DNA from: an uncultured Clostridia bacterium
GTDB taxonomy: Bacteria > Bacillota > Clostridia > Lachnospirales > CAG-274
DNA length: 34,248 nt
Assembly (NCBI GenBank): GCA_947627425.1
Contig: CANQVZ010000022.1
Location: forward strand, 1-34,248
Direction of reading: 5' to 3'
Part shown: positions 9,990 to 16,845 of the stretch, piece after piece
Position numbering within the stretch: the stretch's first letter is position 1
How the letters are laid out: each line of letters opens with the position of its first letter
Program-made: the position numbers and the translations under genes
The notes under the pieces: generated by a model
Told to the model about the DNA's origin: nothing
The model's input: the letters and a program-made list of their open reading frames with translations, nothing else
The model's database searches: none

Positions 9990-9996
9990 AACGAAA

Positions 9997-10028
9997 ATCA
10001 CCTCTACATAATTATATGATGAGGTGAT
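9997..10028 (-). promoter_or_regulatory. Hairpin covering the ribosome binding site of the M23 gene
   Basis: Perfect 8-base inverted repeat ATCACCTC / GAGGTGAT with a 16-base AT-rich loop. The arm nearer the gene contains the Shine-Dalgarno sequence, so when the mRNA is folded the M23 start would be hidden. There is no T-tract, so it is not a terminator. Its regulatory function is inferred. Confidence 0.45.
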
Positions 10029-10054
10029 AGAAAATATTACTTTATTTGCAGGTT

Positions 10055-11503
10055 TTATGCTCTGGGTATGAAAACAAAGGCTATGAGCATAAGAAAGCCT
10101 ATGATATATAACAGAGGGCTTATTTTTTTGCCCTCCTGCCTTCCGCAGAAAATGTGTATGAGCACATAGCTCACAACACCTATGCTTATACCTATGAGAA
10201 GGCTGTTTGTAAAAGGCATGAGCACCATTGTCAGAAAAGCAGGCACTGCCTCCGTTATATCGTTGAAGTCTATATATCTCAATACTCCCATCATGAGCAC
10301 GCCCGCAACGATGAGCGTTGTTGCGGTGGCCGCGGAGGGAACGAGCGAAACAAGAGGCGAAAACGGCACGGAGGATAAAAACAGAAAGCCCGTGACAAAG
10401 GCTGTCATTCCCGTTCTGCCGCCTTCTATAACGCCCGCCGTGCTCTCCACATAAGTAGAAATGCTTGTGGAGCCTATGAGCGAGCCGAAGCAGGTGGTCG
10501 CCGCATCTACTTCCATTATGTGCGGGAGCTCCTTTCCGCCCTTTTCATTTTCCCTTGATACGTCTATATAGTTGTCCATGGCTATGAACATGGATATGGT
10601 TTCAAATATATCCATGATACACAGGCAGAAAATAATTATAACTATGCTAAAAACAGACGACAGCAGACGACCGCCCGACAGATCCAGAAGTCCGCCGAAA
10701 TCCAGCTTTACGGCAAAAGCCGCAACATCCATATTATAGCCGAACTCGAAGGAATTTTTTACCGCTATCAGCCCGAGGGGTATCGCCGCTATTATGCAGG
10801 CTATCTTGCCTATGAAAATTGCGCCGTGAACATGCTTTTTGAGCATAATGGCAATGAAAATGACAACAACAAGGGCAAGAACTGCGCTTACATTGTTTTT
10901 ATCTGCCATGTTAAGGCTGAAAATGGTGGCAAAGGCGCTGTCCGAAAAGTTGATTATATGCGCCTTTGAAAGTCCCGTGCAGGCAATGAAAAAGCCTATG
11001 CCTGCGCTTACCGCATATTTTAGATTATTTGGTATGGCTTCGTGGAGCTTTGCCTCAAGACCCGATGCCGAGAGGATAAAGAACAAAAGTCCCGATATGA
11101 AAACGAGGGCAAGCGCCTGATTGTAGCTATAGCCGAAGCCCCTGCAAATGGTATAGGTAACAAAGGTGGCTATGGCTACGCTGGGTCCTTGGACAAATGG
11201 CAGATTCACTATTGCGCCTATAAACACGGAGGCAAAGCCCGCCGCTATGAAGGCTATAGCCGTGAGCGCAACAAGCACCTGCGCCGCCGTTATATTGCCG
11301 TAGACAACGGCGTCCTTTATTAAGTCGCCGTTGGCGTTCACTGCGCCCGGAAATGCCTCTATAAGGATTTCTGGCACAAGCATAACGGCATAAATAAGCG
11401 TGAAATAGTTTGTTATGCCCGCAAGTATCTCCGTTTTAAGCTCGGAATTGTGCTCTTTTATTTTGAAATGTCTTATACAAAAATCGCCTAATTTTTTGAA
11501 CAT
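10055..11503 (-). CDS. NCS2-family purine/nucleobase permease
   Basis: A 482-residue polytopic membrane protein with about 12-14 hydrophobic segments. Family features are the N-terminal TEILAGITNYFTLIYAVMLV block, GPSVAIATFVTYTI, the acidic segment IMDIFETISMFIA and FGSLIGSTSISTYVESTAGVIEGGRTG. These place it in the AzgA-like hypoxanthine/guanine/adenine permease group (proton symport). The exact base cannot be read from sequence. The ribosome binding site GAGAGGGG precedes the ATG. A second member of the same family lies at the right end of the window. Confidence 0.88.
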   Translation of the reverse strand: MFKKLGDFCIRHFKIKEHNSELKTEILAGITNYFTLIYAVMLVPEILIEAFPGAVNANGDLIKDAVVYGNITAAQVLVALTAIAFIAAGFASVFIGAIVNLPFVQGPSVAIATFVTYTICRGFGYSYNQALALVFISGLLFFILSASGLEAKLHEAIPNNLKYAVSAGIGFFIACTGLSKAHIINFSDSAFATIFSLNMADKNNVSAVLALVVVIFIAIMLKKHVHGAIFIGKIACIIAAIPLGLIAVKNSFEFGYNMDVAAFAVKLDFGGLLDLSGGRLLSSVFSIVIIIFCLCIMDIFETISMFIAMDNYIDVSRENEKGGKELPHIMEVDAATTCFGSLIGSTSISTYVESTAGVIEGGRTGMTAFVTGFLFLSSVPFSPLVSLVPSAATATTLIVAGVLMMGVLRYIDFNDITEAVPAFLTMVLMPFTNSLLIGISIGVVSYVLIHIFCGRQEGKKISPLLYIIGFLMLIAFVFIPRA

Positions 11504-11530
11504 AAAACCCCTCTCTTCCCTTATGTATTA

Positions 11531-11560
11531 ATAATAACAGAAATTGAAAATGTTTTCAAT
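11531..11560 (-). promoter_or_regulatory. Promoter of the NCS2 permease with a cre-like palindrome
   Basis: On the minus strand TTGAAA (11554-11559), 17-base spacer, TATTAT (11531-11536). The -35 box lies in the 18-base palindrome ATTGAAAATGTTTTCAAT (11543-11560). Its core TGAAAATGTTTTCA differs at one position from the CcpA consensus form with CG in the centre, so a LacI/CcpA-type repressor site is plausible. Confidence 0.55.
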
Positions 11561-11626
11561 ACGAATTTATAAATATGCAGGGAGAGGGGGAGATATACGG
11601 AGAGTATAACGACCTTATTTTTTTAA

Positions 11627-12733
11627 TTACAACTGCCCCGATTTTTTAAGATTGCAGTCACGGCAGAGCATTTGCAGATTTTCCGGAACGGTTTTACCGC
11701 CCGAATGCCACGGTGTGATATGGTCGGCGTGCATTTTTTCATATTCAAAATACTGTCCGCAGATAGGACATATGCCTTCCTGCTGTTCATATGCCGTGCG
11801 TTTGTCCTCGTCGTCAAACTGACGAAGGCTTAAATATTTTTCCTTGCCGCTCAAAAGATATTCGTATACACCGCTCTTTTTGGTGACTTCCCTATCTGCC
11901 ATGAGGTCTGTTATCCTGTTTTCAAGCTCCATAGGGTCAAGAGAAGCATTGCCATATTGATTATACATAAGTCCCCATTCAAGCCCCTTCATTTCCTTGC
12001 GATATTTCGGGAAAATAGTCTGCACCCAAGTAATAACGGAACTGAAATACATCCACAAAGCCGAAGCGTTGCTGTCCTGCTGATGAGCAGACATATATTT
12101 TTCAATATCCATGCCTTCCTTTGCCGAAATCCATTTGAGAGCTTTTTCAAGATATGCTTGTCTGTTCATTTCACCGTTGAGATATTTATTAGCCATTTTA
12201 TATGCAACACAGCCGCTTTTGCTGAAATAGCGCTTTGCATCCGTAAGCCACGGTCCCGTATAAATGGCATTTCTCAGCTCCTGAGCCGTAAGCACCGCTC
12301 CCGCAATATTTATTGTCTTGAACCACTCCAGCTTTTCCTTGTCATTGCCCTTACATATGTATATCATCAATTTATAGTTGAGGAAATTATTTTTTTCAAA
12401 TTGCGTGAGATTATGGAATGTTTTCGGATTGCCTTCTATCATTACAGAAAAATCACCGCTGCAATATTGGCATATGCTTACCGTGCGCTGCTGCCCGTCC
12501 AAAAGCTCATAATTTCCCTTGCCGTCCTCCACCCAATACATGACATTAAGAGGAAAGCCCTTGAAAACGGTATCTATAACGGCGTTGCGCTCCTTCTCTT
12601 TATATACAAACTCACGCTGAAACGCAGGGCGTATATTGAGCCTGCCTCCATAGCCTACAACTCCGCTCTCGTCATTGTCCTCGTAGCCATTAAAAATTTC
12701 CGCTATTGTGTGTTCTTCCAGTCTTATTTCCAT
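11627..12733 (-). CDS. DUF262-HNH endonuclease (restriction-like)
   Basis: A 368-residue protein. The N-terminal DUF262 (ParB-like/GmrS-type) domain shows RPAFQREFVY (35-44) and the hallmark DGQQR (79-83), implicated in nucleotide use in GmrSD. The C-terminus is an HNH nuclease with zinc pairs CPIC (322-325) and CRDC (357-360), His335/Asp337/His338 and Asn352. DUF262 plus HNH is typical of type IV restriction enzymes and of restriction subunits beside their own methylase. Here an EcoRI-family methylase lies directly upstream on the same strand, so I infer a nuclease paired with that methylase. Start preceded by GAAGG. Confidence 0.85.
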   Translation of the reverse strand: MEIRLEEHTIAEIFNGYEDNDESGVVGYGGRLNIRPAFQREFVYKEKERNAVIDTVFKGFPLNVMYWVEDGKGNYELLDGQQRTVSICQYCSGDFSVMIEGNPKTFHNLTQFEKNNFLNYKLMIYICKGNDKEKLEWFKTINIAGAVLTAQELRNAIYTGPWLTDAKRYFSKSGCVAYKMANKYLNGEMNRQAYLEKALKWISAKEGMDIEKYMSAHQQDSNASALWMYFSSVITWVQTIFPKYRKEMKGLEWGLMYNQYGNASLDPMELENRITDLMADREVTKKSGVYEYLLSGKEKYLSLRQFDDEDKRTAYEQQEGICPICGQYFEYEKMHADHITPWHSGGKTVPENLQMLCRDCNLKKSGQL

Positions 12734-12786
12734 AGTTAAGCCTTCTTTCTTATAAATATTCTTGCATATCTGTTATGTTTATATAT

Positions 12787-12828
12787 CTCAGTTTTTTATT
12801 ATTTCCTATATTTACCTCCAAAACTTGC
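12787..12828 (-). repeat. Degenerate duplicate of the methylase ribosome binding site and first codons
   Basis: Read on the minus strand, these 42 bases match 13846-13887 (methylase ribosome binding site, start codon and first codons) without gaps at 36 positions. The ATG has become ATA. The copy lies between the methylase stop and the DUF262-HNH start, so it looks like the left-over front end of a second methylase gene or a scar of a duplication. The rest of the 118-base gap is AT-rich with no gene. Confidence 0.7.
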
Positions 12829-12851
12829 TATTATAAAAAATGTTACAATAT

Positions 12852-13868
12852 TTATCCTCTAATCTTTTTTATAATTATTCTAAAATAGGGATATTTGCCA
12901 TTTATGCACAAGTCTCTATCGTCATCGCCTTTTCTAAATTTAATAATCTCAAACTGTTCAGGATTATACTTATCCATAAATGTAATAGGCACGCCCATGC
13001 AACCGTTATAATCACAGGGAATATCTGCTGTCTTGTCAACATTAATTGCATTGTAATTGTCATATGTAGGATATTCTTCGGGAGTGTAATGCTTATATAA
13101 AATTAGAGTTTCATGTCTTTTTTGAATATCTAGGTTTGTATACCACATCACCCCGGAAACTCTAATCATACCTTCCTTATGTTGACTTGATTTTGCATAA
13201 TCTTCATAATTTGTATTTATAAAAAAACCTACATTACCAGAAAATCCGTATCCAAGCCATATTCTGTTCTCTTTTATAAGAGGGAAAATTTCCTTATATG
13301 TAATAGCGTTCTGATTGCCTATGATTATAAATTTTTTATCATATTTAATAAGCTGCGCAACATATTCTCTGAAAAGTGAAAACGGCGGATTTGTAACCAC
13401 CATGTCTGCCTCTTTCAAAAGCTCTATACATTCATCCGAACGGAAGTCGCCGTCGCCTTTTAAAAGCTCCGGAGGATTATTTTTGAGCATTGTTTCAAAG
13501 TCTTCAAGGTCTATCGCTCCGTCCCCGTTTTCGTCCTTTACCTCCGTTATCTCAATTTTGTAAGGCTTTTTGCTCCTTTCCCTCTCGTCTGTCTTTGTTT
13601 CATCGTCAAAAAGACTTAGCTGTGTATACATAACGGGAGAAGTAGAATAACAGGTCGCTATAAGCTTTTTCAAGCCTAGGGTGTTAAAATTCATAGCAAA
13701 ATATTTTACAAAATTGCTTTCATACGGGTCATCGCAGTTGCAAAAAACCACCTTGTCCTTAAAATGCTCCTTGTAGTGCCTCAATTCGTTCTCGATATCC
13801 GAAAGCTGAGTATAAAATTCGTCCTTCTTTGCCTTGTTTGCATTGCTTAGATTTTTATTATTTCCCAT
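12852..13868 (-). CDS. EcoRI-family adenine-specific DNA methyltransferase
   Basis: A 338-residue protein. The start at 13868 is chosen because GGAGG stands five bases before it and the longer frame (TTG, 13880) runs through that site. Evidence for the family: DEFYTQLSDIENEL, FCNCDDPYESNFVKYF, then DMVVTNPPFSLF with the catalytic NPPF (160-163) of N6-adenine methylases, and IIGNQNAITYKE. It should methylate adenine in a short recognition site and protect host DNA against the adjacent nuclease. Residues 112-123 form a calcium-loop-like stretch (DENGDGAIDLED), an insert I recall from related methylases. A strong promoter and operators lie directly upstream. Confidence 0.9.
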   Translation of the reverse strand: MGNNKNLSNANKAKKDEFYTQLSDIENELRHYKEHFKDKVVFCNCDDPYESNFVKYFAMNFNTLGLKKLIATCYSTSPVMYTQLSLFDDETKTDERERSKKPYKIEITEVKDENGDGAIDLEDFETMLKNNPPELLKGDGDFRSDECIELLKEADMVVTNPPFSLFREYVAQLIKYDKKFIIIGNQNAITYKEIFPLIKENRIWLGYGFSGNVGFFINTNYEDYAKSSQHKEGMIRVSGVMWYTNLDIQKRHETLILYKHYTPEEYPTYDNYNAINVDKTADIPCDYNGCMGVPITFMDKYNPEQFEIIKFRKGDDDRDLCINGKYPYFRIIIKKIRG

Positions 13869-13909
13869 GTCTGCCTCCAAAACTTGCCGTAAATGAAAAA
13901 ATTTAGATA

Positions 13910-13957
13910 AATATTCTCTAATATAGAGAATATTATATCATTAATTCTCTATATTAG
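13910..13957. promoter_or_regulatory. Operator cluster between methylase and XRE regulator
   Basis: Two nested symmetric elements. The first is a perfect palindrome with 11-base arms (AATATTCTCTA, 13910-13920; TAGAGAATATT, 13924-13934). The second is a perfect 14-base inverted repeat, CTAATATAGAGAAT (13918-13931) and ATTCTCTATATTAG (13944-13957). A further ATTCTCT half-site follows at 13976-13982. The sites cover the methylase promoter and abut the XRE -10 box, so the XRE protein is the likely ligand. The binding is inferred. Confidence 0.75.
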
Positions 13958-13960
13958 CAA
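13932..13960 (-). promoter_or_regulatory. Promoter of the methylase gene
   Basis: On the minus strand TTGCTA (13955-13960), 17-base spacer, TATAAT (13932-13937). Both boxes overlap the inverted repeats, so occupancy by a repressor should block transcription. Confidence 0.7.
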
Positions 13961-13971
13961 GTTATTTGGGG

Positions 13972-13977
13972 TATAAT
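13972..13977 (+). promoter_or_regulatory. -10 box of the XRE regulator gene
   Basis: Perfect TATAAT, 31 bases before the chosen TTG start. No good -35 box is visible at normal spacing; that position is inside the second operator arm, which suggests an activator-dependent or deliberately weak promoter. Confidence 0.5.
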
Positions 13978-14008
13978 TCTCTTAATATGAAACTTAGAGG
14001 TGAAAAAA

Positions 14009-14368
14009 TTGTACGATCTTGGCTTATTTATAAGAGAACACAGGATAAAGCATAAGCTTACACAACAAGAACTTGCCGATATGCTCCATGTTACAGACGG
14101 AACAGTAAGCAAATATGAGGCTAACACCATGATTCCGCCGTTTGAAACTCTGCGCTCTATAGCCGGCATCTTTAATGTTTCTATGGACGAACTTTATGGA
14201 ATGAAGCATCGAGAAATGCTCTCCACTCATGGACTTTCGGAAGAACAAACCAAAACTCTAAAAGATCTGATTGATGCTTACCGTATAAAAAACTACCACA
14301 TGACTAATCTGCTCACACAAGAACAATTTGCAACACTGGGACAAATTGTTGCAGAACTAACAAAATAA
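14009..14368 (+). CDS. XRE-family helix-turn-helix regulator of the restriction-modification locus
   Basis: About 119 residues. The N-terminal HTH_3 domain (FIREHRIKHKLTQQELADML, VTDGTVSKYE, FNVSMDELYG) is clear; the C-terminal half is helical and unassigned. The TTG at 14009 is chosen as start because the ribosome binding site AGAGG ends eight bases before it; the in-frame GTG at 14000 overlaps that site. It is divergent from the methylase with the operator cluster in between, the arrangement of controller proteins of restriction-modification systems. Ordinary phage-type regulation is an alternative. Confidence 0.85.
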   Translation: MYDLGLFIREHRIKHKLTQQELADMLHVTDGTVSKYEANTMIPPFETLRSIAGIFNVSMDELYGMKHREMLSTHGLSEEQTKTLKDLIDAYRIKNYHMTNLLTQEQFATLGQIVAELTK

Positions 14369-14382
14369 ATATCAAAAAAAAT

Positions 14383-14426
14383 ATGCACCCCAAAAGTCGA
14401 TGCTTTTGGAGTGCATTTTATTTATT
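14383..14426 (+). terminator. Rho-independent terminator after the XRE gene
   Basis: Fourteen-base stem ATGCACCCCAAAAG / CTTTTGGAGTGCAT with one mismatch, loop TCGATG, followed by TTTATTTATT. It separates the regulator from the AAA ATPase gene. Confidence 0.8.
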
Positions 14427-14447
14427 AGCACAATTCTAAAAAATATA

Positions 14448-14502
14448 TTGATTTTTTTCAAAATTTCGGCTAAAATAGGATTATGATAAATATTAGCCGA
14501 AA
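14448..14502 (+). promoter_or_regulatory. Promoter with inverted repeat upstream of the AAA ATPase
   Basis: TTGATT (14448-14453), 17-base spacer, TAAAAT (14471-14476). A perfect 10-base inverted repeat TTTCGGCTAA (14464-14473) / TTAGCCGAAA (14493-14502), arms 19 bases apart, starts within the spacer and runs into the -10 box; it is probably an operator for an unidentified repressor or for the ATPase itself. Confidence 0.6.
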
Positions 14503-14517
14503 AAAGGAAGTGATGAA

Positions 14518-15741
14518 ATGAAATATATAAGGCGGCATATGGAAAAACTGTTTTTGGAGCTAAACAAGGAATATCCCGCTATACTTATAACGGGACCAAG
14601 GCAGGCAGGCAAGACCACAATGCTTGAAAAGCTTATTGAGGAGGAGGGCATACACAGGGGCTATATATCTCTTGATGATCTTAACGAAAGAGAAATGGCA
14701 AAAAACGACCCTAAAATGTTCCTTCAGATACACAAGCCTCCCATATGCATAGATGAGGTGCAATATGCTCCGGAATTGTTTACCTATATAAAAATTCATG
14801 TAGATAACAATCATTCTCCCGGTGAGTTCTGGCTTACGGGTTCTCAAATTTTCAGACTGATGGAGGGTGTTCAGGAATCGCTTGCGGGCAGAGTGGCTAT
14901 TTTGCATTTACCTCCTTTATCCCAGCAGGAAATATATGGCGGTTCCGACATACCCTTTATAACCGATGTTGAACAACTGAGCAAAAGACCCGTTGCCGCG
15001 CGCACCGTAGACGAGGTATTCGGCAACATATATATGGGCGGAATGCCCGCTATTGTAAGCAAGAGCTACAAAAACAGCAATATTTTCTATTCAAGCTATA
15101 TTGAAACATATCTCGAAAGAGATGTTAGAGAATTGTCAGGCGCAATAGATTCGCTTAAATTTTTCAGATTTATAACGGCAGCTGCGGCAAGAACTTCACA
15201 GCTTGTAAATTACAAGGCAATAGCCGACGACTGCGACATGGACCAGAACACGGTGAAGGCTTGGCTTAGGATATTGGAAACTTTGGGCATTATTTTTTAT
15301 CTGCATCCATATTCAAATAATGTTCTCAAAAGAACCGTAAAAACGCCAAAGTTATATTTTTACGATACGGGGTTGGTATGCTATCTCACAAAATGGAGCA
15401 GTCCCGAAACCGCAATGTCAGGCGCTATGGGCGGTGCTCTGGTCGAAAACTATGCTGTGAGCGAGATAATGAAAGGCTATCTGAATGCCGGACTTGAACC
15501 CTATATGTATTATTACAGGGATAAGGACGGAAAGGAAATAGATCTTATACTTGAAAGGGACGGCGTACTCTGTCCTATTGAGATAAAAAAGACTGCCCTG
15601 CCCGACAAACGGCTGACAAAGGTTTTCAATGTGATAGACAAGCCGCCTCTGCGCAAAGGAACAGGCGCCGTGATATGCATAAACGACAAGCTGAGCGCCT
15701 TTGACAGCAGCAACATTATAGTACCTGTTGGAATGTTATAA
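14518..15741 (+). CDS. AAA ATPase with C-terminal DUF4143 domain
   Basis: A 407-residue protein. Walker A is GPRQAGKTT (26-34), Walker B ICIDE (76-80), with sensor-like LTGSQ. The AAA_14 core is followed by a winged-helix-like part (LVNYKAIADDCDMDQNTVKAWL) and a C-terminal DUF4143 region containing ALVENYAVSE and EIDLILE...PIEIKK, which resembles a PD-(D/E)XK nuclease core. The family is common in gut anaerobes, often in accessory regions; its cellular role is not established. Here it is a single-gene unit bounded by terminators, next to the restriction-modification locus, which makes a link with mobile or defence DNA possible but unproven. Confidence 0.88.
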   Translation: MKYIRRHMEKLFLELNKEYPAILITGPRQAGKTTMLEKLIEEEGIHRGYISLDDLNEREMAKNDPKMFLQIHKPPICIDEVQYAPELFTYIKIHVDNNHSPGEFWLTGSQIFRLMEGVQESLAGRVAILHLPPLSQQEIYGGSDIPFITDVEQLSKRPVAARTVDEVFGNIYMGGMPAIVSKSYKNSNIFYSSYIETYLERDVRELSGAIDSLKFFRFITAAAARTSQLVNYKAIADDCDMDQNTVKAWLRILETLGIIFYLHPYSNNVLKRTVKTPKLYFYDTGLVCYLTKWSSPETAMSGAMGGALVENYAVSEIMKGYLNAGLEPYMYYYRDKDGKEIDLILERDGVLCPIEIKKTALPDKRLTKVFNVIDKPPLRKGTGAVICINDKLSAFDSSNIIVPVGML

Positions 15742-15745
15742 AAAA

Positions 15746-15775
15746 CACCCGCCTTTTGGCGGGTGAAATTTTTTT
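15746..15775. terminator. Bidirectional terminator between ATPase and lipoprotein genes
   Basis: Perfect 8-base stem CACCCGCC / GGCGGGTG with loop TTTT. There is a T-rich tract on the plus side and a run of A on the other, so it can end both convergent genes. Confidence 0.88.
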
Positions 15776-15778
15776 ATT

Positions 15779-16528
15779 TTAGATATATCCCAAAACTACG
15801 CCCCAGTATTTAACTATATCATTTTCTGTGCTGTAGTAGGTGTAGCAGTCGCCTGCTTCGTATACATAGAACGAGGAGTCAAAGAATGACGGCTCGCCGT
15901 AGACTGCCTTTACCTCGGATATGTTCATACCTATGGGAGCAAGTCCCGTGTCGGTAGTAATTGCGGGGTCGTTTATTTCTATCTCGTCAATATAATCTCC
16001 CGTTGAATGGGGATATGTATAAATGTTTACAAGACCGTAAGTAAATGTCTTTTCCTTGCCCGAAAATTCCTTGCTGGGCTCCTCGGCATAGTTGGTGGTA
16101 GAGCCAAGAAGCGGAGCCACCTCGGACATATTTGTGTTGAGAAGTATCTTGTTTCCCTTCAATGTCAAGCCCAGATCCTTCTTTGTGGGAGTGGGTATAA
16201 CTCTCGGCGCGGGTGTAGGTGCCGCGGGTGTGGGAACTGCGGGAATAGGCGTTGAGCTTGATGCCGTGCTGACGGAAGTCTTTGTTGCCGTCTTTGCAGC
16301 AGGCGCCTTGGTGGTGGTCTGAGTCTGCGCATTAGTTGTCGCCTGTGTTGCAGCCTGTGTAGAAACCGCCAAAGTGGTCTGCTCGGAGCCGACCTCCGTA
16401 GAAGCCTCGGAAACAGCCTCCGAAACGGCTTCCGTGGTAGCCTCTGTATTGTCTGTCTTATTGCCACCGCAGGCAGTAAGCGCAAGAGCTATCATTAATA
16501 CGGGAAATATCCCGAATGCTTTTTTCAT
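15779..16528 (-). CDS. Lipoprotein with long Thr/Ser/Ala/Pro linker
   Basis: A 249-residue protein with a signal peptide and lipobox LTAC (Cys20), so it is anchored to the outside of the membrane. Residues 22-118 are low-complexity, rich in Thr, Ala, Ser, Gln and Pro (for example PAVPTPAAPTPAPRVIPTP), probably an extended wall-spanning stalk. The globular C-terminal part (about 119-249) contains MSEVAPLLG and MNISEVKAVYGEPSF, which resemble two SmpA/BamE-like beta-alpha units. The function is unknown. Ribosome binding site AAAGGGGATC. Confidence 0.85.
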   Translation of the reverse strand: MKKAFGIFPVLMIALALTACGGNKTDNTEATTEAVSEAVSEASTEVGSEQTTLAVSTQAATQATTNAQTQTTTKAPAAKTATKTSVSTASSSTPIPAVPTPAAPTPAPRVIPTPTKKDLGLTLKGNKILLNTNMSEVAPLLGSTTNYAEEPSKEFSGKEKTFTYGLVNIYTYPHSTGDYIDEIEINDPAITTDTGLAPIGMNISEVKAVYGEPSFFDSSFYVYEAGDCYTYYSTENDIVKYWGVVLGYI

Positions 16529-16598
16529 GATTGATCCCCTTTCTTATGGAAATGATTATAATTTTTTAATAGTATTGTTAAGCATATCTATATTTAGA

Positions 16599-16627
16599 AG
16601 TATACTATCATTTGAACAAAAAGTCAA
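16599..16627 (-). promoter_or_regulatory. Promoter of the lipoprotein gene
   Basis: On the minus strand TTGACT (16622-16627), 17-base spacer, TATACT (16599-16604). A strong match. The remaining 16628-16750 is AT-rich with nothing recognisable. Confidence 0.7.
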
Positions 16628-16750
16628 CAAATTTACATATAATTTAAAAATTTTTATATGTGTACTTCATTGTATATTTAAGTCAATATATGAAAATAAA
16701 TAAAAGAAAGTATTTGAGCTGTTTTTGTTATAATTATTTCAAATCGTAAC

Positions 16751-16807
16751 ATTTTATGCATTTTTTGCATAAAATTCCTTTACTTTTACAACATTTTGGT
16801 ATATAAT
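16751..16807 (+). promoter_or_regulatory. Promoter of the NSS transporter with upstream palindrome
   Basis: TTTACT (16779-16784), 17-base spacer, TATAAT (16802-16807). Just upstream is a perfect inverted repeat ATTTTATGCA / TGCATAAAAT (16751-16760, 16766-16775) with a TTTTT centre. It has no GC stem, so a protein-binding site is more likely than a terminator. Confidence 0.6.
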
Positions 16808-16845
16808 TTTGATATATATATTATAAAAAGAAGGGACGCAAAACT

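Noticed and set aside
13956..13971. Third AGCAAGTT-containing stretch resembling the methylase leader repeat
   Set aside because: Only the 8-base core matches well; too short to call a third copy of the 42-base repeat.
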